A DNA stretch of 64,000 bases from Prevotella sp. GTDB lineage: Bacteria > Bacteroidota > Bacteroidia > Bacteroidales > Bacteroidaceae. Positions 53,657-62,510 of the stretch are shown here, piece after piece. Within the stretch, counting starts at the first letter, position 1; each line of letters opens with the position of its first letter. Under the pieces are notes generated by a model that had not been told where the DNA came from, made no database searches, and saw only the letters and a program-made list of their open reading frames with translations. A program made the translations under genes and the position numbers. The stretch is from positions 124,001-188,000 of the forward strand of contig SUYH01000006.1 in assembly GCA_015060535.1 (NCBI GenBank), in the 5' to 3' direction.

Positions 53657-56341
53657 ATGCAAAAAAGACTAAAACTTGCCGTGCTGGCACTTTGCCTTAC
53701 TATGGCAGCTTATGCCCAGAACAATACCGATACGGAAAAGGAAGGGCAGAACGCTATCAATAGTGAGCAGGCCTTCACATTCACGGAAGCTCAGTTAGGC
53801 GAAGATGACGACATGTCGCAGAACGTGACCATCATCTCATCTAATCAGAACGTCTATGCCTCGCAAGTGGGATATACGTTCAGCCCCGTGCGCTTCCGCT
53901 ACCGTGCTTTTAACCAAAAGTACAATGAGATCTACATCAACGGTGCACAAATGAACGACATGGAGTCAGGGCAGTTCCGCTATTCATTGGTGGGCGGACT
54001 GAACCAACAGACCCGTGGCGTCGAAAATGCCCTACCCTTTGAGTTCAACAATTTTGCCATGCCAGCTATGGGCGGTTCAAACAACTATGATTTCCGGCCC
54101 AGCCACATGCCGACAGGCCAGCGACTGACGCTGAGCGGTGCCAATCGCAACTACACCATCCGTGCCATGTACACATACAACACGGGGTTGCGCTCTGACG
54201 GATGGGCATTCTCTGCCAACCTGACCTACCGCTGGGCCAATATGGCAACATCATATGTGGATGGAACGTTCTACAACTCTGTCTCCTATTTCTTCGGAGC
54301 TGAGAAGAAACTGAACGACCGACATGCGCTGAGCATTGTCACATGGGGTAATCCCACGGAGCGTGCCTCGCAAGGTGCTGCTACCGATGAAAGCTACTGG
54401 TTGGCCAACTCAAACTACTACAACCCCTATTGGGGCTATCAGAATGGCCAGAAGCGCAATTCGCGCGTTGTTCATGACTTTGCCCCCACGGTGATGATGA
54501 CCTGGGACTGGAACATCAACGACAAGTCGAAGCTGACCACCTCGCTGACAGGACGTTATTCTATGTACAAAAGCACCAAGCTCAACTACAATGGTGGTGA
54601 GAATCCTGCTCCTGACTATTGGAAGAACCTGCCATCAAGCTACTATGATGTGTGGAATGAGGACGATTACTGGGGACGTACTCAGACAGGCTACAACGAC
54701 TTCATGTATGCCAAAACATACCTGATGGACAGTGACAAGAATCGACAGATCAACTGGGACCGCTTGTATTACGCCAACCAGATGGGCAATACCGAAGGAC
54801 GTGATGCTGCCTACTACGTACAGGCCAAGAACAACGACAACCTTAACCTGACGCTGGCCTCATCACTCAAGACAGAGCTTAACAAGAACACGTCATGGAA
54901 CGTCGGTCTACAGTTGGCAACCAATAAGGGTATGCACTACCAGACGATGGAAGACCTGCTGGGCGCCAAGACGTTCCACAACATTAACACCTATGCCTTA
55001 GGCAACTACGCCTCGACTGACCCACGCGTCCAGTACGACATGAATAATCCCAATGCGGAAGTCAAGGAGGGCGACCGCTTTGGCTATGACTACAACATCC
55101 AAGTTCGTAAGGCACAGCTCTGGAGCTCTCTGAAATACAACAAGGGGACTATGCAGACTTTCGTAGCAGGTCGTATTGGCGGTGTCACCATTCAGCGTGA
55201 TGGTAAGATGCGTAACGGTATGGCTGCCGACTACTCATACGGAAAGAGTGGCGTTGCCAAATTCCTGGAAGGTGGCGCTAAGGCAGGCTTGGCTTATCGC
55301 ATAGCACAAGGCCAGACCTTGACTATTGGTGCAGGCTTCGAACTGAAAGCACCACAGGCTCAGACCGCTTTCGTATCACCAGAAATCAACAACGACTTCG
55401 TGAGTAACTTGAAGAACGAAAAGATCTTCAGTTCTGACCTGGGTTACCAGTATGAGAACAGCTGGTTGAAAGCCAACGTTGGAGGTTATTACAGCTATTT
55501 GACGGACGTCAGCGAATGGCAGAACTACTTCGATGACCTCATCGGTTCGTTTACCTACGTGTCGATGACAGGCATCAAGAAAGCTTACTACGGTTTGGAG
55601 TGGGGTTTGAATTTCAAAATCAATTCAGCCTTTAGTATCAAGACCTTAGGAACCATCAGCGAAGCCAAGAACATGAATAACTCCAGCGTTCGCTATATGA
55701 ATTCGACTGAAGGAACCTATCATGACGACCTTGTATATAATAAGAACATGCGCGAGAGCGGTACACCGCTTTCAGCCTACAACCTGACACTGAGCTTCCA
55801 CTCTGGCGGATGGTTCATCGATGTCATGGGTAACTATTATCACCGCATCTACCTGAGCTATGCTCCCGTCTTCCGCTATGCTACGGCACTGGAGAAGCGC
55901 CAGGAGTCATGGACTGGTGTTTATGATGCCAACCACAACCAGCCTAATTCAGGCAATGATCCCAGCAAGTATATCATGACTGGCGAACAGGTTTATTACA
56001 CGGCCGCACAAGCCGCACAAGACCCCAACGTACAGGAAGGACAGCTGTTGCCCGGCGTTATTGACCAGCAGAAGAGCAACGGTGGCTTTATGCTCGACCT
56101 CTCTATCGGTAAGAGCATCTGGCTGAAGAAGGGCTCGCTGAGCATCAACCTCATGATAACCAACGTGCTGAACAACACCAAGCTCTGCACGGGTGGCTAT
56201 GAGCAGGGACGTATGAACTTCTCTGTCAACTCCGAAACGGGCGAGGTTGGCTCTACACGCCTTTACAAGTTCGACAAGAATCCTAAAAAATACTATGCTT
56301 ACGGTATCAACGGTATGCTGAACATTGCTTATAAATTCTAA
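53657..56341 (+). CDS. TonB-dependent receptor-like outer-membrane protein
   Basis: This 894-residue protein has a signal peptide ending MAAYAQ. Unlike SusC it has no carboxypeptidase-regulatory-like domain; a plug-like region (about 60-170, RYRAFNQKYNEIYINGAQMND, SLVGGLNQQTRGVENALPF) leads directly to a long beta-barrel ending GINGMLNIAYKF. It forms a unit with two lipoproteins downstream (9 and 39 bp gaps). This receptor type is commonly found with DUF5689-like lipoproteins and secreted EEP enzymes in Bacteroidetes (from memory). The imported substrate is unknown; nucleic-acid fragments or phosphate compounds are a guess from the neighbours. Confidence 0.85.
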   Translation: MQKRLKLAVLALCLTMAAYAQNNTDTEKEGQNAINSEQAFTFTEAQLGEDDDMSQNVTIISSNQNVYASQVGYTFSPVRFRYRAFNQKYNEIYINGAQMNDMESGQFRYSLVGGLNQQTRGVENALPFEFNNFAMPAMGGSNNYDFRPSHMPTGQRLTLSGANRNYTIRAMYTYNTGLRSDGWAFSANLTYRWANMATSYVDGTFYNSVSYFFGAEKKLNDRHALSIVTWGNPTERASQGAATDESYWLANSNYYNPYWGYQNGQKRNSRVVHDFAPTVMMTWDWNINDKSKLTTSLTGRYSMYKSTKLNYNGGENPAPDYWKNLPSSYYDVWNEDDYWGRTQTGYNDFMYAKTYLMDSDKNRQINWDRLYYANQMGNTEGRDAAYYVQAKNNDNLNLTLASSLKTELNKNTSWNVGLQLATNKGMHYQTMEDLLGAKTFHNINTYALGNYASTDPRVQYDMNNPNAEVKEGDRFGYDYNIQVRKAQLWSSLKYNKGTMQTFVAGRIGGVTIQRDGKMRNGMAADYSYGKSGVAKFLEGGAKAGLAYRIAQGQTLTIGAGFELKAPQAQTAFVSPEINNDFVSNLKNEKIFSSDLGYQYENSWLKANVGGYYSYLTDVSEWQNYFDDLIGSFTYVSMTGIKKAYYGLEWGLNFKINSAFSIKTLGTISEAKNMNNSSVRYMNSTEGTYHDDLVYNKNMRESGTPLSAYNLTLSFHSGGWFIDVMGNYYHRIYLSYAPVFRYATALEKRQESWTGVYDANHNQPNSGNDPSKYIMTGEQVYYTAAQAAQDPNVQEGQLLPGVIDQQKSNGGFMLDLSIGKSIWLKKGSLSINLMITNVLNNTKLCTGGYEQGRMNFSVNSETGEVGSTRLYKFDKNPKKYYAYGINGMLNIAYKF

Positions 56342-56356
56342 AACAGGAACATGACT

Positions 56357-57205
56357 ATGAAGACTAAGAAATATATACTCTTCGCAATGGCTGCTCTTCT
56401 GACCGCCTCGTGTTCAGAGGAGAAGGTTGCAGAGCCATACAGCCAAATAGGAATGGAAGCCTACGGCAATCTGAACCTGAAGGCTACCAATCCGAAGACC
56501 ATCGCTGAAGTGAAGGCGATGTACAGCAGCGAGATAACAGACGGCAGTCTGAAGCAGGTGACCGATCCCATGCAGATACAAGGCGTTGTTGTGGGTAATG
56601 ATGAAGGTGGCAACATCTACCAGTCGCTGTACGTTCAGGACAAAACCGGTGCCATCAGCATCAGTATCTCTCAAGCAGGACTCTATGGAGCCTTCTCCGT
56701 AGGACAGGCCGTCATGATTGAGCTGGACGGACTCTATGTGGGTGGCTATGGCCAACAGCCTCAGATAGGCACCATCTATACCAACCCCAAGAACGGAAAT
56801 ATCCAGACGGGACGCATGAGCCGCTATGAATGGCAGAAGCACTACAAGTTGCTTAATAGCATCGACGGACTAAAGGCCACTCCGCTTGAGGTAACCTCCA
56901 TGAGCAGCCTAAGCCTGACTGATGACTGCTGCAAGCTCATCACACTGAAGGGCGTACAGCTGACTGCCGCTGACGGAAAGGCCGTCTACGCACCTACTGA
57001 CGGTAGTGCAACGATAACCAGCAATTGTGTCAATCGTGACGTCAAAGGTATGAGCAACGTCGTTGTGCGTACCAGCACCTACGCCGACTTTGCCAATGTC
57101 GCAATGCCTACAGGAAAAGTAGACATTACTGGCATAGCCTCGCGTTTCAACAACACTTGGCAGATTCTGATGCGCACAGAGAAAGACATCAAGAGTGCCC
57201 AATAA
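56357..57205 (+). CDS. DUF5689-like OB-fold lipoprotein
   Basis: From the second ATG (MKTKKYILFAMAALLTASC) the lipobox cysteine is residue 19; the ORF-track start adds two residues. The 282-residue product matches the DUF5689 pattern: TIAEVKAMYSS, IQGVVVGNDEGGNIYQSLYVQD and GAISISISQAGLYGAFSVGQAV, which describe an OB-fold-like barrel. A second strand-rich part ends in ITGIASRFNNTWQILMRTEKDI. It probably sits on the outer membrane beside the TonB receptor and binds its substrate. It resembles the repeated domains of the following lipoprotein. Confidence 0.82.
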   Translation: MKTKKYILFAMAALLTASCSEEKVAEPYSQIGMEAYGNLNLKATNPKTIAEVKAMYSSEITDGSLKQVTDPMQIQGVVVGNDEGGNIYQSLYVQDKTGAISISISQAGLYGAFSVGQAVMIELDGLYVGGYGQQPQIGTIYTNPKNGNIQTGRMSRYEWQKHYKLLNSIDGLKATPLEVTSMSSLSLTDDCCKLITLKGVQLTAADGKAVYAPTDGSATITSNCVNRDVKGMSNVVVRTSTYADFANVAMPTGKVDITGIASRFNNTWQILMRTEKDIKSAQ

Positions 57206-57244
57206 TATTCAAAACCAACTAGTATAATAAAAAAGAACATCGAT

Positions 57245-58990
57245 ATGAAAAAGATTGCAAAACTTATGACACTGGCCTTGGCGGTCATCACGCTCGCCAG
57301 TTGTGAGGACGTTCCAAGTCCTTTTGGAACCGTTACGCCTCCGAAGACTCAAGGTGAGAGTTCCACTGTAGAGCCAGCAGGCGATGGTACAGCTACCAAC
57401 CCCTTTAATATTGCTGCAGCCATTGCGAAGTGTAAGGAGATTGGATCTACCGAATCAACGGAGAAATACTACGTCAAAGGCGTTGTAGTGAATGCCGGTG
57501 CAGCTGATGCCACCTATGGAAACGCTTCTTTCTACATGGCTGACGAAGAAGACACGTCGAGCAAGTTCTATGCCTTCCAGGTATTGGGCTCCGACGGCAA
57601 GAAGATGACTGCAGGCTATGCCATCAATGTGGGCGATGTAGTAGTCATCTATGGTCCTATCTACAACTACAAGGGTAACACACCGGAGACCGCAGGCAAG
57701 GGTGCAGCCTATATCGTGACCATCAATGGCAAGAGGACAGACGAAGGAAGCAGTACTCCTACTGGCGAATATGGCACGAAGGATGCTCCGCTGACCGTTG
57801 CTAAAGCACTAGAGGTTATCAATGGACTGGAGCCTGCTGGCTCAGTAAGTCCCGCCTACGTAAAGGGTAAGATTTCGAAGGTTCAGAGCTTTAACGATAA
57901 ATATAAGAGCATTACTTACTATATCTCTGACGATGGTTCTGACGCCAATGCCCTACAAGTGTATAGCGGCAAGGGACTTGATGGTGCTGATTTCACCGCA
58001 CAGACCGACCTTCAGGTAGGCTGGACAGTCGTTGTGACAGGCGAGCTGAAGAAGTATGTCAACTCCAGCACTGGTGCCACCACACCTGAAATCAACCAGA
58101 GCAGCACGATTGTTTCTATCGACAAGACTACTGGTGGCAACACAACTCCTGATGAAGGCGAGACAAAGAAAGTATCTGTTGCCGAATTCCTCGCTGCTTC
58201 AGAAAGCACATCCGACTGGTATCAGTTGACAGGAACCGTTACCCATCTTGAAGATGGAACCTACAACAACAGTACTAAATACGGAAACTTTGACCTTGTC
58301 GACGAGACAGGCTCGATTTATGTCTATGGCGTTGTGACGGAAAAGGGAGGCGCCAAAGGACAATTCGCTGACTTGATGGCTGCTAAGGGTATCAAGGATG
58401 GATGCAAAATCACCATCATCGGTAACCGTGGCTCATACAAGGAAACTGCCCAGGTCGTCAATGCATACTTCGTCAGTGTAGAAGCCGGTAGTGGCGATGG
58501 AGGTTCGTCAACAGGTGCATCCTCTTACAGCATGGACTTCAAGACTAATGGAATAGGAAGCTGGACTCTCACTGACAAGACAAAACCTTCAGATATTGAT
58601 GCCATCTGGAAGTACAACAGCAAATATGGCATGGTAGCCACAGCTTATGTCAATTCTACGAACTATGCTTCTGAATCGTGGATTATATCCCCAAAATTTG
58701 ATTTAAGCGGAGCCACCAAGGCCACATTGACATTACACCACGCCATCAACTTCTTCACATCAGTAGACGTGGCTAAGACAGAGGTTCTTATTAAGGTTTC
58801 TACCGATGGGACGAACTGGACGAACCTGACATTGACGGGATGGCCGGAAAAATTGGGTTGGACATTCTTTGACTCAACAGCCGACTTCTCATCATATGCG
58901 GGAAAGAAAGACGTTCAGATTGCTTTCGTCTATACCAGCACTGCTGAGAAAGCTGGTACATGGGAAATAGAAAAGGTTACCATCGAATAA
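57245..58990 (+). CDS. Lipoprotein with three OB-fold-like domains and a C-terminal jelly-roll domain
   Basis: This 581-residue lipoprotein has its lipobox cysteine at residue 20 (TLASC). Three related domains are visible, at about 50-165 (KYYVKGVVVNAGAADATYG), 175-295 (PAYVKGKISKVQSFNDKYKS) and 310-415 (WYQLTGTVTHLEDGTYNN). Each pairs a short leading helix with a (V)KG.(I/V) strand, as in OB-fold-like sugar or nucleic-acid binding modules. The last 150 residues (SYSMDFKTNGIGSWTL, ASESWIISPKFDLSGATKATL) resemble the choice-of-anchor J/cleaved adhesin fold. It probably forms a surface assembly with the preceding two gene products. A strong terminator follows. Confidence 0.78.
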   Translation: MKKIAKLMTLALAVITLASCEDVPSPFGTVTPPKTQGESSTVEPAGDGTATNPFNIAAAIAKCKEIGSTESTEKYYVKGVVVNAGAADATYGNASFYMADEEDTSSKFYAFQVLGSDGKKMTAGYAINVGDVVVIYGPIYNYKGNTPETAGKGAAYIVTINGKRTDEGSSTPTGEYGTKDAPLTVAKALEVINGLEPAGSVSPAYVKGKISKVQSFNDKYKSITYYISDDGSDANALQVYSGKGLDGADFTAQTDLQVGWTVVVTGELKKYVNSSTGATTPEINQSSTIVSIDKTTGGNTTPDEGETKKVSVAEFLAASESTSDWYQLTGTVTHLEDGTYNNSTKYGNFDLVDETGSIYVYGVVTEKGGAKGQFADLMAAKGIKDGCKITIIGNRGSYKETAQVVNAYFVSVEAGSGDGGSSTGASSYSMDFKTNGIGSWTLTDKTKPSDIDAIWKYNSKYGMVATAYVNSTNYASESWIISPKFDLSGATKATLTLHHAINFFTSVDVAKTEVLIKVSTDGTNWTNLTLTGWPEKLGWTFFDSTADFSSYAGKKDVQIAFVYTSTAEKAGTWEIEKVTIE

Positions 58991-59009
58991 CATCTAACAG
59001 CTTTCCATA

Positions 59010-59042
59010 AAAGCCGCAGGAAACAAGAACTCCTGCGGCTTT
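59010..59042 (+). terminator. Rho-independent terminator of the TonB receptor operon
   Basis: AAAGCCGCAGGA and TCCTGCGGCTTT form a perfect 12-bp stem with a 9-nt loop, followed by CTTTTTAT. Confidence 0.88.
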
Positions 59043-59066
59043 CTTTTTATTATTTCTCAAAAAGTC

Positions 59067-59154
59067 ATTAATCCTGGCAATTGCAAGTATTAATAGTAGC
59101 AATTGCGGAGATTAATAGTAGCAATTGCGGGAATTAATAGTAAAAACCGCAGGC
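59067..59154. repeat. Four 22-bp tandem repeats before the L31 gene
   Basis: Units of the form attaatagtagcaattgcggag are repeated four times at exactly 22 bp (the first and last are more degenerate). Each unit again splits into two 11-mers (attaatagtag, caattgcggag). They lie between the terminator and the L31 promoter; nothing else is seen in the 286-bp gap. Confidence 0.82.
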
Positions 59155-59192
59155 AAGAAATGCTAACGAAGAAAATAAAAAACGGCAGAATA

Positions 59193-59224
59193 TTTGGTGG
59201 AAAGGAAAAAAGTTCGTACCTTTG
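59193..59224 (+). promoter_or_regulatory. Promoter of the L31 gene
   Basis: TTTG (59193-59196), 20 nt, TACCTTTG (59217-59224): a complete Bacteroidetes promoter, leaving a leader of about 45 nt. Confidence 0.78.
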
Positions 59225-59276
59225 CAGCCCATAATGTAGAATTACAACAAGTAACAATTAATAATAAACAAGTAAA

Positions 59277-59531
59277 ATGAAAAAAGGTATTCATCCAGAA
59301 AACTATCGCCCCGTCGTGTTTAAGGACATGTCCAACGGCGATATGTTCCTCTCGCGCTCTACCGCAAAGACAAACGACACCGTAGAGTTCGAAGGCGAAA
59401 CTTACCCTGTGGTAAAGATTGAAATTTCGAGCACATCTCACCCCTTCTACACTGGTAAGAGCAAGCTCGTCGACACCGCTGGTCGTGTTGATAAGTTCAT
59501 GAGCCGCTACGGTAAGGCTGCGAAGAAATAA
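59277..59531 (+). CDS. rpmE2: 50S ribosomal protein L31, type B (zinc-independent)
   Basis: This 84-residue protein begins [20 protein letters not shown] and has [24 protein letters not shown], both diagnostic of type B L31. It has no cysteine, so it lacks the zinc ribbon of the C+ paralog. It binds the large ribosomal subunit near the central protuberance and helps bridge the subunits. It is transcribed alone, from a good promoter and with a hairpin behind it. Confidence 0.97.
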   Translation: MKKGIHPENYRPVVFKDMSNGDMFLSRSTAKTNDTVEFEGETYPVVKIEISSTSHPFYTGKSKLVDTAGRVDKFMSRYGKAAKK

Positions 59532-59556
59532 ATAATTTCACGCCAGAAGAAGAATC

Positions 59557-59601
59557 AAGGCGCGTCCGAAGGTAGTTGCATATGCCTTTCGTACGCGCCT
59601 T
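59557..59601 (+). terminator. Hairpin after the L31 gene
   Basis: AAGGCGCGT and ACGCGCCTT form a 9-bp stem with further pairing inside (CGAAGG/CCTTTCG). Only a short T-run follows, so termination strength is uncertain. Confidence 0.7.
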
Positions 59602-59625
59602 TATCAGCTAAAAACGACAAGAACT

Positions 59626-60588
59626 ATGAAGACGAAACAACTATTCTTTCTTTTCACTTTTGCCCTGGCAATAACTGCCTGTGGCGATGACGAGCCTATT
59701 TATACTCATGGAAACAGCAAGTCATCATCTATTAGTGACGACAAAAGCGCCAACACGAACAAGAACACAAGTGGTCCAGCAGAGGCCCAGTATCGCTATG
59801 AGTTCCCAAAAATGAAAGGTGGAAATAGTGATGTCATCATACATTCATGCATCCTGAATAGCAACACGGGTGAAACGGGAGTGAACTACGGATTGGAGTG
59901 GGATCACCAAAAACGAGCCACCCGATGGGTGTGCTATCAGATGTACGCCTCGGTCTGTGCATCAAACTGGAATCGCAACAACTGGCCCAATGGCGACCCT
60001 TGGGCATACGATCCCCAAGTTAAAGAAGCCGAGCAACAGAATACATACAATGAACTGAGCAAGACCAATCCTCCCCTGCCTAATTCGACTTATTACCAGA
60101 AAGGACATATCCTTCCTTCTGCAGACCGTCTCGGTTCACAAGAAGCCAATGGACAAACCTACTACATGACCAACATCTATCCTCAGGTTGGCGATTTCAA
60201 CAGCGGCATCTGGCTGACGATGGAGGGAAGAATCCGCACGTGGGCCAACCAGTCGGACACCCTTTACGTCTGCAAAGGCGGTACCATCGACGACGATAAA
60301 AATATCTTGGGCTACACGATGGCAGAATATGGCGGACACACAGGCAACCATATTGTACCCAAATATTTCTTCATGGCTGCATTGAGCAAAAAGGGGAACA
60401 AAGTGAAGGCTTTAGGATTCTGGGCAGAACACAAAGACGGGACTTCGTGGGGCGCTCTGAAGAATTATATTATCAGTGTTGACAGACTTGAAGAACTGAC
60501 CGGATTGGACTTTTTCTGCAATCTACCAGACGACACAGAAAACAGCGTAGAGGCCAACTTGACGCTCAGTGACTGGAATCTTCAATAA
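59626..60588 (+). CDS. DNA/RNA non-specific endonuclease lipoprotein (NUC family)
   Basis: This 320-residue lipoprotein has its lipobox cysteine at residue 19 (AITAC). The NUC (beta-beta-alpha-metal) fold shows as YQKGHILPSADR, with the catalytic His, and NIYPQVGDFNSGIWLTMEG, with the metal-binding Asn. The usual DRGH motif is changed to QKGH here, so the Arg is replaced by Lys and the Asp by Gln. It would cut DNA and RNA at the cell surface or in the periplasm. It is the second secreted nuclease-type gene within 8 kb. A linker of about 35 residues rich in Ser, Asn and Lys follows the anchor. Confidence 0.88.
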   Translation: MKTKQLFFLFTFALAITACGDDEPIYTHGNSKSSSISDDKSANTNKNTSGPAEAQYRYEFPKMKGGNSDVIIHSCILNSNTGETGVNYGLEWDHQKRATRWVCYQMYASVCASNWNRNNWPNGDPWAYDPQVKEAEQQNTYNELSKTNPPLPNSTYYQKGHILPSADRLGSQEANGQTYYMTNIYPQVGDFNSGIWLTMEGRIRTWANQSDTLYVCKGGTIDDDKNILGYTMAEYGGHTGNHIVPKYFFMAALSKKGNKVKALGFWAEHKDGTSWGALKNYIISVDRLEELTGLDFFCNLPDDTENSVEANLTLSDWNLQ

Positions 60589-60619
60589 AAAATCATAAAA
60601 TTCTTGGTAATACCAAGGA

Positions 60620-60661
60620 AATGTCGTATCTTTGGACTGAAAAAAACAAAGATACGACATT
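60620..60661. promoter_or_regulatory. 15-bp perfect inverted repeat overlapping the gpx promoter
   Basis: AATGTCGTATCTTTG and CAAAGATACGACATT are perfect 15-bp arms with a 12-nt loop. The left arm contains the -7 box TATCTTTG (60627-60634), with TTGG 19 nt upstream, and the right arm falls just after the expected start of transcription. It looks like an operator covering the promoter of the peroxidase gene. Confidence 0.65.
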
Positions 60662-60688
60662 ATTAATATCATCAACAAGAAAAAGAAA

Positions 60689-61240
60689 ATGAAGACAGTT
60701 TACGATTTCTCTGTCAAAGACAGAAAGGGAAAGGACGTTTCACTGAAAGAGTATGCCAACGAAGTACTGCTGATTGTCAACACAGCAACAAAATGTGGCT
60801 TTACCCCCCAATACGACGAATTGGAGGCACTCTACAAGAAGTACCACAGCCAGGGTTTCGAAATCCTCGACTTCCCCTGCAACCAGTTCGGGCAGCAGGC
60901 TCCTGGTACTGACGAGAGCATCCATGAGTTCTGCAAATTGAACTTTGGCACAGAGTTCCCCCGCTTCAAGAAAATCAAGGTAAACGGCGAAGATGCGGAC
61001 CCACTATATAAGTTCCTGCAAGAGCAAAAAGGCTTTGCCGGCTGGGATATGACCCACCCCATCGCTCCTATTCTAGATGATATGCTGGGCAAGGCAGATC
61101 CTGACTACAAGCAGAAGTCTGACATCAAATGGAATTTCACCAAGTTCTTGATTAACAAGAAGGGACAGGTGGTAGCCCGCTTTGAGCCTACCGAGAAGAT
61201 TGAGAATATTGCAGCACAAATTGAGGAATTGCTGAAATAA
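60689..61240 (+). CDS. Glutathione peroxidase family protein (thiol peroxidase)
   Basis: This 183-residue protein of thioredoxin fold has the peroxidatic Cys in NTATKCGFTPQYDELEALY. The conserved Gln and Trp of the active site are in FPCNQFGQQ and IKWNFTKF. The second Cys (FPCNQFG) may serve as resolving residue, as in thioredoxin-dependent members. No signal peptide is seen. It reduces hydroperoxides in the cytoplasm; Bacteroidetes mostly lack glutathione, so thioredoxin is the likely donor. That fits with the thioredoxin reductase gene, which begins in its stop codon (TAATG). Confidence 0.93.
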   Translation: MKTVYDFSVKDRKGKDVSLKEYANEVLLIVNTATKCGFTPQYDELEALYKKYHSQGFEILDFPCNQFGQQAPGTDESIHEFCKLNFGTEFPRFKKIKVNGEDADPLYKFLQEQKGFAGWDMTHPIAPILDDMLGKADPDYKQKSDIKWNFTKFLINKKGQVVARFEPTEKIENIAAQIEELLK

Positions 61241-62172
61241 TGGAACACGTAAAATGCCTGATTATCGGTAGCGGACCTGCCGGATATACCGCTGCCATAT
61301 ATGCCTCACGCGCCAACCTGCAGCCCATAGAGTACTGCGGGCTGCAGCCGGGTGGACAGCTGACGCAAACCACTGAAGTGGAGAATTTCCCCGGCTATCC
61401 CCAGGGTGTAGACGGCAATCAGATGATGATGGACCTCAGAGAGCAAGCTGAACGTTTCGGCACTGATATCCGCGACGGTTACATCACGAAGGTTGATTTC
61501 TCAAAACGTCCTTATAAACTATGGACAGATGACGGAAACGAGATTGAAGCTGACACCGTCATTATTGCCACTGGCGCATCAGCAAAGTATCTGGGACTGC
61601 CCGATGAGCAGAAATACAACGGACAAGGGGTTTCTGCCTGTGCTACTTGCGACGGATTCTTCTACCGCAAGAAGACCGTTGCCGTAGTGGGCGGAGGCGA
61701 TACAGCCTGTGAAGATGCCCTTTATCTGTCGGGATTGGCTAAGAAGGTATATCTCATCGTCCGCAAACCCTTCCTTCGTGCCTCCAAGGTGATGCAGCAA
61801 AGGGTTATGGAACGCGAAAACATCGAGATACTGTTTGAACATAACACACTAGGCCTGTTTGGTGAGAACGGTGTTGAAGGTGCACACCTCGTAAAACGTA
61901 AAGGTGAGGCTGACGAAAAGCAGGTAGACATCCAGATTGACGGATTTTTCCTGGCTATCGGCCACAAGCCTAATACCGACATCTTTAAGGAATGGCTTGA
62001 AACCGACGAGGTTGGCTATCTGAAGAAGATTGACGGCACACCACGTACAAAGCTACCCGGCGTATTCGTAGCTGGTGACTGCGCTGATCCGACCTATCGT
62101 CAGGCAATCAGCGCAGCAGGTACGGGCTGCCAGGCTGCCATCGAGGCCGAACGTTTTTTACTAAATAGCTGA
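61240..62172 (+). CDS. trxB: Thioredoxin-disulfide reductase
   Basis: This 310-residue flavoprotein has the FAD-binding start CLIIGSGPAGYTAAIYASRA, the redox-active CATCDG (about 135-140), the NADPH-binding VAVVGGGDTACEDALYLS, and the FAD-contact GVFVAGDCADPTYRQAISAAGTG. Length and order are normal for low-molecular-weight bacterial TrxB. It regenerates reduced thioredoxin, which supplies electrons to the peroxidase encoded just upstream. The start codon overlaps the peroxidase stop by one base, so the two are coupled. Confidence 0.97.
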   Translation: MEHVKCLIIGSGPAGYTAAIYASRANLQPIEYCGLQPGGQLTQTTEVENFPGYPQGVDGNQMMMDLREQAERFGTDIRDGYITKVDFSKRPYKLWTDDGNEIEADTVIIATGASAKYLGLPDEQKYNGQGVSACATCDGFFYRKKTVAVVGGGDTACEDALYLSGLAKKVYLIVRKPFLRASKVMQQRVMERENIEILFEHNTLGLFGENGVEGAHLVKRKGEADEKQVDIQIDGFFLAIGHKPNTDIFKEWLETDEVGYLKKIDGTPRTKLPGVFVAGDCADPTYRQAISAAGTGCQAAIEAERFLLNS

Positions 62173-62192
62173 TTAAACACGATATACAACAA

Positions 62193-62222
62193 AAAAAGCC
62201 TCGCTTCACAGCGGGGCTTTTT
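62193..62222 (+). terminator. Rho-independent terminator after trxB
   Basis: AAAAAGCCTCGCT and AGCGGGGCTTTTT form a 13-bp stem (one G-U pair) with a 4-nt loop and T-run, 21 bp after the trxB stop. Confidence 0.9.
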
Positions 62223-62281
62223 AACTAAAAACTAAATTAATCAACCATAAACCTTAACCATTAAAAATATTTCTTGTCAAT

Positions 62282-62299
62282 GATAGGAAATTTCCTATC
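62282..62299. promoter_or_regulatory. 18-bp perfect palindrome GATAGGAAATTTCCTATC
   Basis: The palindrome lies in the 367-bp gap between trxB and the AraC-type gene. Its half TTCCTATC recurs at 62362-62369 and at 62507-62514, the last one overlapping the -7 box of the AraC-type gene. This is consistent with a multi-site operator for that promoter. Otherwise the gap is A/T-rich and contains only the trxB terminator and the promoter. Confidence 0.6.
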
Positions 62300-62510
62300 T
62301 GATAAATTTCAATCAAGAATTCTCTAATTCTATCTTTTCTGTTTGCAAAGATAGTGTGATATTCCTATCAACAAGTTCACTTAGCATTATTTGAAGTTTA
62401 AATTTCGTTATTTACACGTTTTGCACACCTAAAATAATGATTTTTAAACTAAAATCGGCATTTTTGACGAAATATTTATTGCTTTTGTTGATTTTTCGAA
62501 GAAGATTTCC

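Noticed and set aside
62346-62353. TATCTTTG on the minus strand as a promoter
   Set aside because: It points towards the trxB terminator with no gene or RNA structure behind it; probably part of the repeated CCTATC/AAAGATA base pattern.
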